Source: a virus. Taken from it: 49,118 bases of DNA. The stretch is from the IMG/VR virus record IMGVR_UViG_3300013131_003358, positions 1-49,118 of that record. One strand, written 5' to 3'. Below the pieces are notes generated by a model. The model saw only the letters and a program-made list of their open reading frames with translations. It was not told the origin of the DNA and searched no databases. Both the position numbers and the translations under genes were made by a program. Position 1 is the first letter of the stretch. Each line of letters starts with the position of its first letter. Of this stretch, positions 1-5,860 are shown piece after piece.

Positions 1-540
1 GATTAGGTTTGCGATTTGGTCTATTTGTCTTACCTTAAAAGTCCCTACTCTTTGTTGGTATGTATGTTGGTTTGGTTCATAAGGCCAAGTAACATTTTCA
101 GTTCTTAAAACTTCTTTAGGTTCGTTTACTTCCCAACTTCTCCATTGCTTGCCATACACAGGTCCGAGTTCACCCCACTTCTTAGCAAACTCATTATCTG
201 TTTTAATTTTGTTGATGAATTCTTCTTTTGTGTATTGACCGTCTGCATCCATTGATGTTTTAGCGGCGTAATTCTTATAAGCGTCACCATCCCAAATATG
301 ACAATCGTTATCAATAAGAAACTTAATGTTGGTATCACCTCTTAAAAACCATAACAACTCAGTTACCATTGTCTTCCAAGCCATTTTCTTGGTTGTAAGT
401 AAAGGAAACCCATCAGACATTTTATGTCTAATTTGATGACCAAATGTTGACAATACTTTACCATTACGGGTTTGTTTCTCTACTCCATTAATGAGAATAT
501 ACTCAAGTAGATCTTGATACTGTTCGTCTAAACTATTCAT
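1..540 (-). CDS. thyA: Thymidylate synthase, N-terminal 180 residues (gene runs off the window)
   Basis: Makes dTMP from dUMP with methylene-tetrahydrofolate. The frame is open from ATG at 540 to base 1 without a stop, so the 3' part, including the catalytic Cys, lies outside. Visible family motifs are FGHQIR, FPLLTTKK, ELLWFLRGDTN and GPVYGKQWR. Between IWDGDAYKNY and GPVYG there is an insertion of about 35 residues relative to the short E. coli type; long-insert forms occur in Bacteroidota and phages. The ATG follows an A-rich tract with no Shine-Dalgarno sequence, unlike most neighbours, and a likely terminator separates it from the upstream gene, so it may be a separately expressed, acquired gene. 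It fits with the dUTPase and ribonucleotide reductase elsewhere in the window. Confidence 0.93.
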   Translation of the reverse strand, partial: MNSLDEQYQDLLEYILINGVEKQTRNGKVLSTFGHQIRHKMSDGFPLLTTKKMAWKTMVTELLWFLRGDTNIKFLIDNDCHIWDGDAYKNYAAKTSMDADGQYTKEEFINKIKTDNEFAKKWGELGPVYGKQWRSWEVNEPKEVLRTENVTWPYEPNQHTYQQRVGTFKVRQIDQIANLI

Positions 541-570
541 TTTTTTATTTATATATTTAAAGATAAGAAA

Positions 571-603
571 AGGGAACCAATAGGCCAAGCTTCTTGATTC
601 CCT
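571..603 (-). terminator. Candidate Rho-independent terminator
   Basis: AGGGAA at 571-576 pairs with TTCCCT at 598-603. On the minus strand the hairpin is followed by TTTTCTT, and on the plus strand by CTTTTT, so it could act in both directions. The inner loop holds a weaker CAAG/CTTG pairing. It lies after the stop of the 632-961 gene and before thyA. The stem is only six base pairs. Confidence 0.45.
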
Positions 604-631
604 CTTTTTGAAAGTTCTTTGTTGCTAATTT

Positions 632-961
632 TTAGCTTTTTGTTTCTAATTTGCGAATTAATTCATTCACAGCTTCCCAAATATTCCGGTTTTCGGCCTC
701 CATGTTTTGATGAACGCGGTGATCTAATTTATCAAAACGTGAATCCATTTGACGATAAATTTCTGATATTTCCTGAGAAATATTATCATGATTTGCATCT
801 ATAGTTCTATGCACATGGTCCGTGTTCCATTTAATCGTTTGTTCGAGATCATTATTTTGATCTTCTAACTCTTTTACCTGCCGTACTAATTTAATTGTAC
901 CTACAACTGCATATAATGTAGCACCTGCAAGCACACCTAAAATAAAGTATACTATATCCAT
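632..961 (-). CDS. Small membrane-anchored coiled-coil protein
   Basis: 109 residues of unknown function. Residues 3-24 form one hydrophobic membrane segment (ILGVLAGATLYAVVG). Residues 28-65 are rich in Glu, Gln, Lys and Asn in a heptad-like pattern (VKELEDQNNDLEQ), suggesting a coiled coil. The rest is polar, with several His residues. A protein of this form would sit in the inner membrane with a helical stalk in the cytoplasm. The start has AAAGGA about eight bases upstream. It lies directly downstream of the tRNA array on the same strand and ends before the hairpin at 571-603. No homologue recognised. Confidence 0.7.
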   Translation of the reverse strand: MDIVYFILGVLAGATLYAVVGTIKLVRQVKELEDQNNDLEQTIKWNTDHVHRTIDANHDNISQEISEIYRQMDSRFDKLDHRVHQNMEAENRNIWEAVNELIRKLETKS

Positions 962-1002
962 ATTTTTTTCCTTTAAATAATAAATAAAAACAAAGAACTT
1001 TC

Positions 1003-1085
1003 TGGTGGGGGTAGAAGGACTCGAACCTCCGAACCCGAAGGAGATGATTTACAGTCACCAGCAATTGCCGCTATGCGATACCCCC
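1003..1085 (-). tRNA. tRNA-Tyr (GTA)
   Basis: Class II tRNA with a long variable arm. The acceptor stem GGGGGTA/TACCCCC is perfect, the T arm carries GGTTCGAGTCC, and the anticodon loop reads CTGTAAA, giving anticodon GTA. The 3' CCA is encoded (1003-1005). It is the most promoter-distal tRNA of the minus-strand array. Confidence 0.95.
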
Positions 1086-1095
1086 ATGTTTAGTT

Positions 1096-1332
1096 TTAGT
1101 CTGGACTGATAATTAAATTGTGTACCCCATTGTCCATGAGTATATCTTGAAATTGAACACGTAAGTGTTGGATCATTTCTTTTTCCTTATCTGTTATAGT
1201 TTCATTATACTTATACATTTGGCGCATATACTCTTGAAAATCATTGATAGAACGTCTTAAAACAATTCCATTAATGGCGCATTGATGTTCGAATTCATCT
1301 TCGGGTAAGTCAAAGTGTAATGTTGCTTTCAT
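1096..1332 (-). CDS. Conserved small phage protein
   Basis: 78 residues lying inside the tRNA array, between tRNA-Tyr and tRNA-Trp. The N-terminus MKATLHFDLPEDEFEHQCA matches the pattern MKA-L-F-LPED seen in a widespread family of small phage proteins of unknown function; that recognition is from memory of the family. The middle (RSINDFQEYMRQMYKY) is likely a helix. No catalytic motif, membrane segment or signal is visible. The reading frame is the only substantial one in the gap between the two tRNAs, and it reads in the same direction as the array. Confidence 0.75.
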   Translation of the reverse strand: MKATLHFDLPEDEFEHQCAINGIVLRRSINDFQEYMRQMYKYNETITDKEKEMIQHLRVQFQDILMDNGVHNLIISPD

Positions 1333-1354
1333 AATATGTTCGCTTTTGAATTAG

Positions 1355-1427
1355 CGCGCTAGGTAGGACTCGAACCTACAACATTCGGTTTTGGAGACCG
1401 ACGCTCTACCAATTGAACTACTAGCGC
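1355..1427 (-). tRNA. tRNA-Trp (CCA)
   Basis: 73 nt without encoded CCA. The acceptor stem GCGCTAG/CTAGCGC is perfect, the D arm is GTTCAATTGGTAGAGC, and the anticodon stem-loop CGGTCTCCAAAACCG shows anticodon CCA. The T arm is GTAGGTTCGAGTCCTAC. Confidence 0.95.
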
Positions 1428-1442
1428 GTATTTTATTCTTTG

Positions 1443-1532
1443 TAGTCAGGACAGGATTCGAACCTGCAATCTTTGACATTCACTACTACTTAAAGCGTGT
1501 TTATGTGCGTCTACCAATTCCGCCACCTGACC
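1443..1532 (-). tRNA. Leu-type class II tRNA with an abnormal anticodon arm
   Basis: 90 nt. The acceptor stem GGTCAGG/CCTGACT, the Leu-type D arm (GCG...CGC around GAATTGGTAGA) and the T arm (GCAGG/CCTGT) all fold. The 38 nt between the D and T arms do not give a regular five-pair anticodon stem. The best fold is CATAA/TTAAG, with one A-A mismatch, leaving loop ACACGCT without the usual U33. A TTTAAGT stretch that could present TAA cannot be closed by a stem. A normal tRNA-Leu(TAA) is present at 2203-2291, so this one may be decayed or specialised. The anticodon is left unassigned. Confidence 0.7.
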
Positions 1533-1564
1533 TATAAGTTTTTAGAATACCCCCAGAACTTATA
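1533..1564 (-). other. Perfect 8-bp inverted repeat just 5' of the Leu-type tRNA
   Basis: TATAAGTT at 1533-1540 and AACTTATA at 1557-1564 are exact reverse complements separated by 16 bases. The hairpin abuts the 5' end of the tRNA at 1532. It could be a processing signal or a remnant of another tRNA. The DNA from 1565 to 1640 shows no gene I recognise. Confidence 0.4.
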
Positions 1565-1640
1565 AACTGTGCTAACCTACGATTTAGATGGGAGCAATTA
1601 GAGGCAACCCACGTCTTCGATTCCTGATCAAGGACTAATG

Positions 1641-1713
1641 AGCTTCTGAAAGGAGTCGAACCCTCAACCTACTGAGTACAAATCAGTTGCTCTACCAATT
1701 GAGCTACAGAAGC
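1641..1713 (-). tRNA. tRNA-Thr (TGT)
   Basis: 73 nt without encoded CCA. Acceptor stem GCTTCTG/CAGAAGC, D arm GCTCAATTGGTAGAGC, and anticodon stem-loop ACTGA TTTGTAC TCAGT giving anticodon TGT. T arm GAGGGTTCGACTCCTTT is slightly imperfect. Confidence 0.93.
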
Positions 1714-1718
1714 ATTAG

Positions 1719-1791
1719 AGTTTGTGGTGGGGCTTGAACCCACATCTCCCGAGTGATTAGCCCGAGTGCTTACCAGTTAGCGGACACAAAC
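1719..1791 (-). tRNA. tRNA with apparent anticodon AAT (Ile-type), unusual
   Basis: 73 nt with regular arm lengths. The acceptor stem is GTTTGTG/CACAAAC and the T arm is GTGGG TTCAAGC CCCAC. The anticodon stem TCGGG/CTCGG has two G-T pairs and closes a loop CTAATCA. Positions 34-36 therefore read AAT, which would be an Ile anticodon rarely used in bacteria, and position 37 is C rather than a purine. The sequence CACTCGGG occurs on both sides of the loop, so a local duplication may have distorted an ancestral Met- or Ile-like arm. Confidence 0.75.
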
Positions 1792-1796
1792 CTAAG

Positions 1797-1937
1797 GATC
1801 GTTTTTAAGGGACACTACCGGATATTTCACCTAAATAGTTTTAAACGATCAAACCCTAGCGGTTTCGGGTCTTTCGGGGTTTCTGGTTAAGTGCAATGAG
1901 TGACTTCCTACTATAAACCCTTTTTCGGAAATTAGTA
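1797..1937 (-). ncRNA. Structured non-coding spacer RNA between tRNAs
   Basis: This 180-base tRNA spacer has no ORF. It holds three inverted repeats in a row: GATCGTTT (1797-1804) with AAACGATC (1843-1850), immediately followed by AAACCC (1851-1856) with GGGTTT (1877-1882), then TACTA (1909-1913) with TAGTA (1933-1937). The first two stems would stack end to end. On the minus strand 1930-1960 also resembles a D arm (GGTAGAGTG). It may be a small RNA released during tRNA processing, or the remains of a tRNA. Confidence 0.35.
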
Positions 1938-1972
1938 CACTCTACCTCTTAACTACAGCTTCACTACCGCCA

Positions 1973-2049
1973 TGGTAGGGGCGACAGGACTTGAACCTGT
2001 GACCTTGATGATATAAGCATCCTGCTCTAACCAACTGAGCTACGCCCCC
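1973..2049 (-). tRNA. tRNA-Ile (TAT)
   Basis: 77 nt with encoded CCA (1973-1975). Acceptor stem GGGGGCG/CGCCCCT with one G-T pair, D arm GCTCAGTTGGTTAGAGC, loop CTTATAT giving anticodon TAT, which reads AUA. The outermost anticodon-stem pair is G-A. AUA-reading tRNAs are commonly carried by AT-rich phages. Confidence 0.92.
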
Positions 2050-2124
2050 AATTGATTGCACCTTTTTTAATTCGTAGAGGTGCAGAACGCGAAAAAAACA
2101 ATCGATACGTCAAAGAACAACTCG

Positions 2125-2198
2125 TACGCCCGACAGGATTCGAACCTGTGGCCCACAGCTTAGAAGGCTGTTGCTCTATCCTGCTGAGCTACGGGCGC
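2125..2198 (-). tRNA. tRNA-Arg (TCT)
   Basis: 74 nt without encoded CCA. Acceptor stem GCGCCCG/CGGGCGT, anticodon arm ACAGC CTTCTAA GCTGT with anticodon TCT (reads AGA/AGG), T arm ACAGG TTCGAAT CCTGT. A typical phage tRNA. Confidence 0.96.
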
Positions 2199-2202
2199 AT
2201 TT

Positions 2203-2291
2203 TGGTAGCCGGAGCGGGAATCGAACCCGCAAGACCAATTCTGGTCAACAGATTTTAAGTCTGTCGTGTCTACCAATTTCACCATCCGGCC
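2203..2291 (-). tRNA. tRNA-Leu (TAA)
   Basis: 89-nt class II tRNA with encoded CCA (2203-2205). Acceptor stem GGCCGGA/TCCGGCT, anticodon arm ACAGA CTTAAAA TCTGT with anticodon TAA, variable arm GACCAGAATTGGTC, T arm GCGGG TTCGATT CCCGC. First tRNA in the direction of transcription. Confidence 0.96.
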
Positions 2292-2386
2292 ATTTTATTA
2301 TTCGTCGTTACTTTCAATCTTTGTTAAACATATTAGCTTCAATTCACAATCATAAATATATGAACAAAACACATACGATCAAATCT

Positions 2387-2629
2387 TTATCCAACAATTT
2401 CTGTAACTTTTTCGATAAATGTTGTCTTACTAGACAAATACATTTTACGATAACGATCGGCAACTATTGTCGCATCCTCATATGAATCATAACGCCGCGG
2501 GTGTAAATCATTTACCACTCGCATAATACCGAATGCATAATGCTTTTCACGAATCATAAAAAATTCATGGCCGGCAAACTCATGCCGCTCAATTTCAATT
2601 TTAAATTTCTTCATCTTTCCAATTTTCAT
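2387..2629 (-). CDS. Small hypothetical protein
   Basis: 80 residues, of unknown function. Basic and His-rich N-terminal part (FKIEIERHEFAGHEFFM), then a mixed alpha/beta region with no motif I recognise. The upstream gene (2601-2747) overlaps the start. A second ATG at 2614 (MKKFKIEIE) would shorten the overlap from 29 to 14 bases and is equally possible; neither has a clear Shine-Dalgarno sequence. The stop is about 95 bases before the tRNA array. The tRNAs may be co-transcribed with this gene. Confidence 0.6.
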   Translation of the reverse strand: MKIGKMKKFKIEIERHEFAGHEFFMIREKHYAFGIMRVVNDLHPRRYDSYEDATIVADRYRKMYLSSKTTFIEKVTEIVG

Positions 2630-2747
2630 TTTTACGGTTATACTTAGTTTTATCGCCGTGATCTTTTTGAATCATTCGACGGCGCGCAAGTTGTGCTAGT
2701 TCACCTAATGTATATCCATCAACTATTTTTTTAGGCTTGTTGGCCAT
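2601..2747 (-). CDS. Small basic hypothetical protein
   Basis: 48 residues (MANKPKKIVDGYTLGELAQ...). The middle GYTLGELAQLARRRM is a likely amphipathic helix and resembles the first helix of a helix-turn-helix, but the protein is too short to call a regulator. It overlaps the upstream 2731-2898 gene by 17 bases and the downstream gene by up to 29, in the same strand-wise chain as its neighbours. Function unknown. Confidence 0.6.
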   Translation of the reverse strand: MANKPKKIVDGYTLGELAQLARRRMIQKDHGDKTKYNRKNENWKDEEI

Positions 2748-2898
2748 TATGGTATTCAAGATATAATTTAATAATTTCTAACGCAGCGAACGCCTTGCCG
2801 CTAGCACTAGCATGTTCATCCATTGTAGAAGCACTTTGGTTTGCTTCGATAGCTTTATCACAAAGATTGATAAGGTGTAGTCGATCGTTGCTGGTCAT
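2731..2898 (-). CDS. Small hypothetical protein
   Basis: 55 residues (MTSNDRLHLINLCDKAIEA...), acidic-neutral and almost entirely predicted helical, with no recognised motif. It starts eight bases after the stop of the 2907 gene. It is terminated by TAA inside the next small gene, overlapping it by 17 bases. The tight overlap and same-strand chaining are the main support for it being real. Confidence 0.6.
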   Translation of the reverse strand: MTSNDRLHLINLCDKAIEANQSASTMDEHASASGKAFAALEIIKLYLEYHNGQQA

Positions 2899-2906
2899 GA
2901 GATCTA

Positions 2907-3170
2907 TTATTTATGAATGATGTTAGACTTTTCTGTATAACGATTAGCACGTTTGGATCGCGTACGGTTCAATCGGATTGAAATGCCGGCATAAAACCCT
3001 AGCGCCGATGACATCAAACATACCGCCGCAAATACAATTTCGCTATCAATACTACTAAAGCCGATTGTCTCAGTCAACATACCCGTCGCGGTTGATACAA
3101 ATCCTACCAAGCCTACTAGGCCGACAATAACCGGCGGATGAAGTTCAATAGTAGCAAGTTTAGTCTTCAT
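2907..3170 (-). CDS. Two-span membrane protein
   Basis: 87 residues from MKTKLATIELH. I chose ATG 3170 over the longer frame starting at 3242 because AAGGA lies about seven bases upstream of it. Two hydrophobic segments at about 12-30 (VIVGLVGLVGFVSTATG) and 40-62 (IVFAAVCLMSSALGFYAGI) are joined by a short loop, and the C-terminus is basic (RLNRTRSKRANR), which points to the cytoplasm. The size and layout are compatible with a holin, but no lysis gene is directly adjacent (the transglycosylase is about 1.7 kb upstream), so holin is only a possibility. Confidence 0.65.
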   Translation of the reverse strand: MKTKLATIELHPPVIVGLVGLVGFVSTATGMLTETIGFSSIDSEIVFAAVCLMSSALGFYAGISIRLNRTRSKRANRYTEKSNIIHK

Positions 3171-3248
3171 TCTAAAATCCTTTTGGTTTTTAAACATACT
3201 TAAAGATAAGTACATATTATCACTTATACAACCTTTTTGCAAACTTTT

Positions 3249-3707
3249 TTACTGATTTACTAAATAATCTGCCGCTCGCGAAGCTATAACCTGATCTGGC
3301 TTAGTTATCACACGTACGCCTAGACTAGATGCCCATCCGGTGGCCAATGCATGTAGTTTATAACTATAAAATCGTTCATCAGCATTTACATCGATATCTA
3401 CAGCGTATATCTCAACTGGTATATGTTCTTTAAACCAACTTACAAAGTTCATTAAACGTTCAATTTCAGCCATTAAGCGTTGCCATTTCGTGGTTGGTTT
3501 TGCAGTAACATCTTTATTGTAAATATAATGCACTCCGTTATTGCCATATCTAAATGCAATAACTAATGCATAACGACATTCATCGCCGCGTACTTTACTA
3601 TCAATGCCAATATAGATTTTAGTATCTGGCCGATATGTAATTTGTTCCATTACATAGTTTGATAGACTTGGTATTGGCTTACGTGTAGTGCCGTGTCTAA
3701 ATACCAT
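3249..3707 (-). CDS. RNase H-like protein of the YkuK/DUF458 type
   Basis: 152 residues. Residues 30-55 (KIYIGIDSKVRGDECRYAL) match the first strand of the DUF458 RNase H-like family, with Asp36 in the usual catalytic position. A second acidic cluster, VDIDVNADER, lies around 103-112, and a C-terminal Asp is present in RAADYLV. Family members are predicted nucleases without a settled role. The start overlaps the stop of the HNH gene at 3707 by one base (TAATG), so the two are translationally coupled. Confidence 0.75.
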   Translation of the reverse strand: MVFRHGTTRKPIPSLSNYVMEQITYRPDTKIYIGIDSKVRGDECRYALVIAFRYGNNGVHYIYNKDVTAKPTTKWQRLMAEIERLMNFVSWFKEHIPVEIYAVDIDVNADERFYSYKLHALATGWASSLGVRVITKPDQVIASRAADYLVNQ

Positions 3708-4228
3708 TAATATGAATTTTTCATTCGGCCGCCTAATGGATTGCCGACATTAAGATAATAACAATTATAACAAAGAAAGCGTAAATTTTCGCGTCTATGA
3801 TTGGTAGGATCACCATCGATCCAATCTAATAGCAAAGGCACTGTATAATCCGTCACTCGACGTTCCTCGAAACCACAACATTCACACTTTTCCTCAAAAA
3901 TACCGTTACGTAATAACCTAGGACGAAGTTTATGTCTACTATAATTAGGATACTTCCCATCCAATATTTCTAATAAACCGTAACGGCCTAATAGTCTAGC
4001 ACTTTGTGGCTTCGAGACGCCTTTGCCCACTTGATTTTTGTGCAACTCAAATAAAGTCTTACCGGTGGCTGAATCAACGTACATGGATGCATACTTACGA
4101 AACGTCTCATATGAGATCTTAAGGAATCGCGATGCGCTCAAACATGATTTAGTATTTTCCATAGCATAACGAATCTCTGACTCAGAGATGTTCATGCTAG
4201 GACGACCTTCGGCTAACTTTCGGCCCAT
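3707..4228 (-). CDS. HNH endonuclease-like protein
   Basis: 173 residues. A C-terminal zinc-bound HNH-type domain shows CECC at 115-118, then DWIDGDPTNHRRENLRFL and CYNC at 153-156. The D-x-DG...N-H...NL pattern with two Cys pairs is that of HNH nucleases found as phage homing enzymes. The N-terminal 100 residues contain a helix-turn-helix-like stretch (SCLSASRFLKISYETFRKY) that may bind DNA. Shine-Dalgarno AAAGGA precedes the ATG. It may be a free-standing homing endonuclease or a host-directed nuclease. Confidence 0.8.
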   Translation of the reverse strand: MGRKLAEGRPSMNISESEIRYAMENTKSCLSASRFLKISYETFRKYASMYVDSATGKTLFELHKNQVGKGVSKPQSARLLGRYGLLEILDGKYPNYSRHKLRPRLLRNGIFEEKCECCGFEERRVTDYTVPLLLDWIDGDPTNHRRENLRFLCYNCYYLNVGNPLGGRMKNSY

Positions 4229-4229
4229 G

Positions 4230-4526
4230 TTATCCTTTCAGTAGTTCTTTACTAATTTTAATATTTCGCCATGACTCAGCACGTTTTCTATCAATATATG
4301 CACGCTCCTCATCCGTCAATGATGCATAAAATATTGAAAGTTCGTCGATATCTAGGCGTAGAAATGTTTGCCATACATCACGTTCAGCCTCATGTATTTC
4401 ATAACGATCCAACACTGCATGCAGTATTGTAGTAGCCATTGGCGGGACATGTACCGCCATTACATCCATGGCTTCATACCACTCTGTAACAATATAGCTA
4501 CTTGTTACAATATCTTTATTGTGCAT
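4230..4526 (-). CDS. Hypothetical protein
   Basis: 98 residues from MHNKDIVTSS. This start (4526) is preferred to the longer frame from 4604 because GGAG lies nine bases upstream and it overlaps the previous stop by only 11 bases. The protein is mostly helical, with an acidic C-terminal half (LTDEERAYIDRKRAESWRNIK). No motif recognised. It is followed after one base by the HNH gene. Confidence 0.65.
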   Translation of the reverse strand: MHNKDIVTSSYIVTEWYEAMDVMAVHVPPMATTILHAVLDRYEIHEAERDVWQTFLRLDIDELSIFYASLTDEERAYIDRKRAESWRNIKISKELLKG

Positions 4527-4866
4527 ATACTTCTGCTCCGTTTTCATTATCTTCAAATACCGATACATATTCACATGCGAAAAATTGCAACACTTCTTTT
4601 GCAATCATCTCACATGATTTAGCACCAAACCAATGGCATCTATATGACATATCAAAATACTTGTCACGAAAGTATTGTTCAATGTCACGTTTAAACATAA
4701 TAAACTCTACATCCCTGTCATCATGATTAACACGTTTCTTGGCTGTAATATGAAATATATGCCTATGAGGATCGGAAAGGAATCCTACCTCAGGGACAAT
4801 TTTTTTAGCATCAGGCCATGAATGTAGGCCCTCAACTTGAAGTTTTACAATTACATTTGTTATCAT
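4516..4866 (-). CDS. Conserved phage protein of unknown function
   Basis: 116 residues. Its features match a family of phage proteins I remember: an N-terminal HSWPDA, HRHIFH, HDDRDVEFIMFKRDIE in the middle, SCEMIAKEVL, and a C-terminal VSVFEDNENGAEV. The three-stranded layout and the His pairs recall the pterin-synthase (T-fold) superfamily, but I cannot confirm a catalytic role. The family occurs across many unrelated tailed phages. The gene starts three bases after a TTATATTTAA motif. Confidence 0.7.
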   Translation of the reverse strand: MITNVIVKLQVEGLHSWPDAKKIVPEVGFLSDPHRHIFHITAKKRVNHDDRDVEFIMFKRDIEQYFRDKYFDMSYRCHWFGAKSCEMIAKEVLQFFACEYVSVFEDNENGAEVYAQ

Positions 4867-4869
4867 GTC

Positions 4870-4880
4870 TTAAATATAAA
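4870..4880 (-). promoter_or_regulatory. TTTATATTTAA motif upstream of 4866
   Basis: Minus-strand TTTATATTTAA, one of a set of near-identical AT-rich motifs placed in the longer gene gaps, ending three bases before a start codon. Candidate phage promoter element; see also 6050, 31192 and 38577. Confidence 0.3.
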
Positions 4881-4883
4881 TGA

Positions 4884-5369
4884 TTAATTATTAGATTCCA
4901 AATATGTTTTTACTCTTTGCCAATAAATTTCAGTCGCTGTCTTAATGTAACCGCGGGGACCGCCATTCCAATTTCTAGAGATATGCTCATATGAATTGTC
5001 ATCATGATGGTATGATGCCCAAATCTCAAACATTTCACGTGATGCAATACAATTCCACCGATCTTGTAAATTATATCTATGCTCGATATTCTGGCGTTGC
5101 AATATGTCATTAACTTCTTGAACCATGATAGGGCAAATCTGCAGACAACCAACAGCGTCGGTACTAGCATTATATGCTAATTCATTACCCGAACTTTCAA
5201 CATGAATTAATGCGGCAATTAATTCATCATATCTATGCAGAAACTTCCACTTAAACGATCGTTCAACTTTAAATACTACATGATTAGCCGAAGGAAATGT
5301 AATTAAATACACTTGCGACATAAATACAATCGCGATAACAATTAATAAGCTTATAACTTTTTTCATCAT
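4884..5369 (-). CDS. Lytic transglycosylase-like peptidoglycan hydrolase with N-terminal anchor
   Basis: 161 residues. Residues 4-26 form a signal anchor or signal peptide (VISLLIVIAIVFMSQVYLI). The rest is a small SLT/goose-lysozyme-type fold: Glu58 in ALIHVESSG is the expected catalytic acid, followed by the family pattern DAVGCLQICP (usual form G-x-x-Q-I) and a C-terminal NWNGGPRGYIK with a Tyr in the usual place. It should cleave glycan strands in the periplasm during entry or lysis. ATGATG at the start overlaps the stop of the ClpS-like gene. Confidence 0.82.
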   Translation of the reverse strand: MMKKVISLLIVIAIVFMSQVYLITFPSANHVVFKVERSFKWKFLHRYDELIAALIHVESSGNELAYNASTDAVGCLQICPIMVQEVNDILQRQNIEHRYNLQDRWNCIASREMFEIWASYHHDDNSYEHISRNWNGGPRGYIKTATEIYWQRVKTYLESNN

Positions 5370-5632
5370 CGTTTTAATTCCACTGTTAAGCCAGCTTTCT
5401 TAAGTTGTGCGTATAACACAAAAATATCTGGGCCGGCACCTGTTGCTATTTGGCATATACCGGCTGTATGAACAATCATTGCAATCGACTCTGCCCTAAG
5501 CGTATTACATGCCGGCATTAATGCTGTCAATACCGTGATTACATGCTCAAAAGAATTTAACTCATCATCTATTAGATAAAGTTTTAGTTTGCGTTTTTTC
5601 CTCTTTGAGGATGTAGTTGATTTCAACATCAT
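5366..5632 (-). CDS. clpS: ClpS-like adaptor of the Clp protease
   Basis: 88 residues. After a basic N-terminal extension (KSTTSSKRKKRK), residues 17-88 match the ClpS fold closely: LYLIDDELNSFEHVI corresponds to the NDD-x-(N/T)-F-x-VI motif of bacterial ClpS, AESIAMIVHTAG to the AE-A---VH--G helix, and LKKAGLTVEL to the last strand. ClpS delivers N-degron substrates to ClpAP or ClpCP. Asp22-Asp23 and His55 match residues of the N-degron pocket, but the usual Asn before the Asp pair is Ile21. The form is nearest in memory to Bacteroidota ClpS. A phage copy could redirect or block host proteolysis. No Clp ATPase is seen here. Confidence 0.8.
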   Translation of the reverse strand: MMLKSTTSSKRKKRKLKLYLIDDELNSFEHVITVLTALMPACNTLRAESIAMIVHTAGICQIATGAGPDIFVLYAQLKKAGLTVELKR

Positions 5633-5653
5633 ATGTACATGTTATATACCACA

Positions 5654-5860
5654 TTACTTATGCTCAATTTTTACAATGTATCTGCCATATTTAGCCGTAT
5701 ACATTCGCGTTTTTACCGTACGATCAGCAATGCCATATGCATATGAAGCTTCAATCGGTTGATTGCGGTCATCTAATACATATACAAGATATTGTTCTTG
5801 TATATCAGAGTCAGATAGTTCATAAGTATCAACTGGCTTTGATTCAATTTTCCAGTTCAT
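5654..5860 (-). CDS. Small hypothetical protein
   Basis: 68 residues with alternating hydrophobic and charged positions, suggesting a small beta-rich fold (QYLVYVLDDRNQPIEASYA; RMYTAKYGRYIVKIEHK). No motif recognised. It overlaps the upstream gene by 17 bases and sits between it and the ClpS-like gene in the same direction. Confidence 0.6.
   Translation of the reverse strand: MNWKIESKPVDTYELSDSDIQEQYLVYVLDDRNQPIEASYAYGIADRTVKTRMYTAKYGRYIVKIEHK

Noticed and set aside
1443-1532. Ochre suppressor tRNA that would read the polymerase TAA
   Set aside because: A CTTTAAG loop would present TTA, but no stem can be drawn around it, so the sequence does not support it.
1541-1640. Possible additional tRNA between the Leu-type and Thr tRNAs
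   Set aside because: A short TTCGATT loop occurs on the plus strand, but no acceptor or T stem closes around it on either strand.
2052-2485. Plus-strand ORFs across the tRNA array
   Set aside because: They run antisense through tRNA-Arg and tRNA-Leu, have no Shine-Dalgarno sequence and read typical tRNA-shadow peptides.
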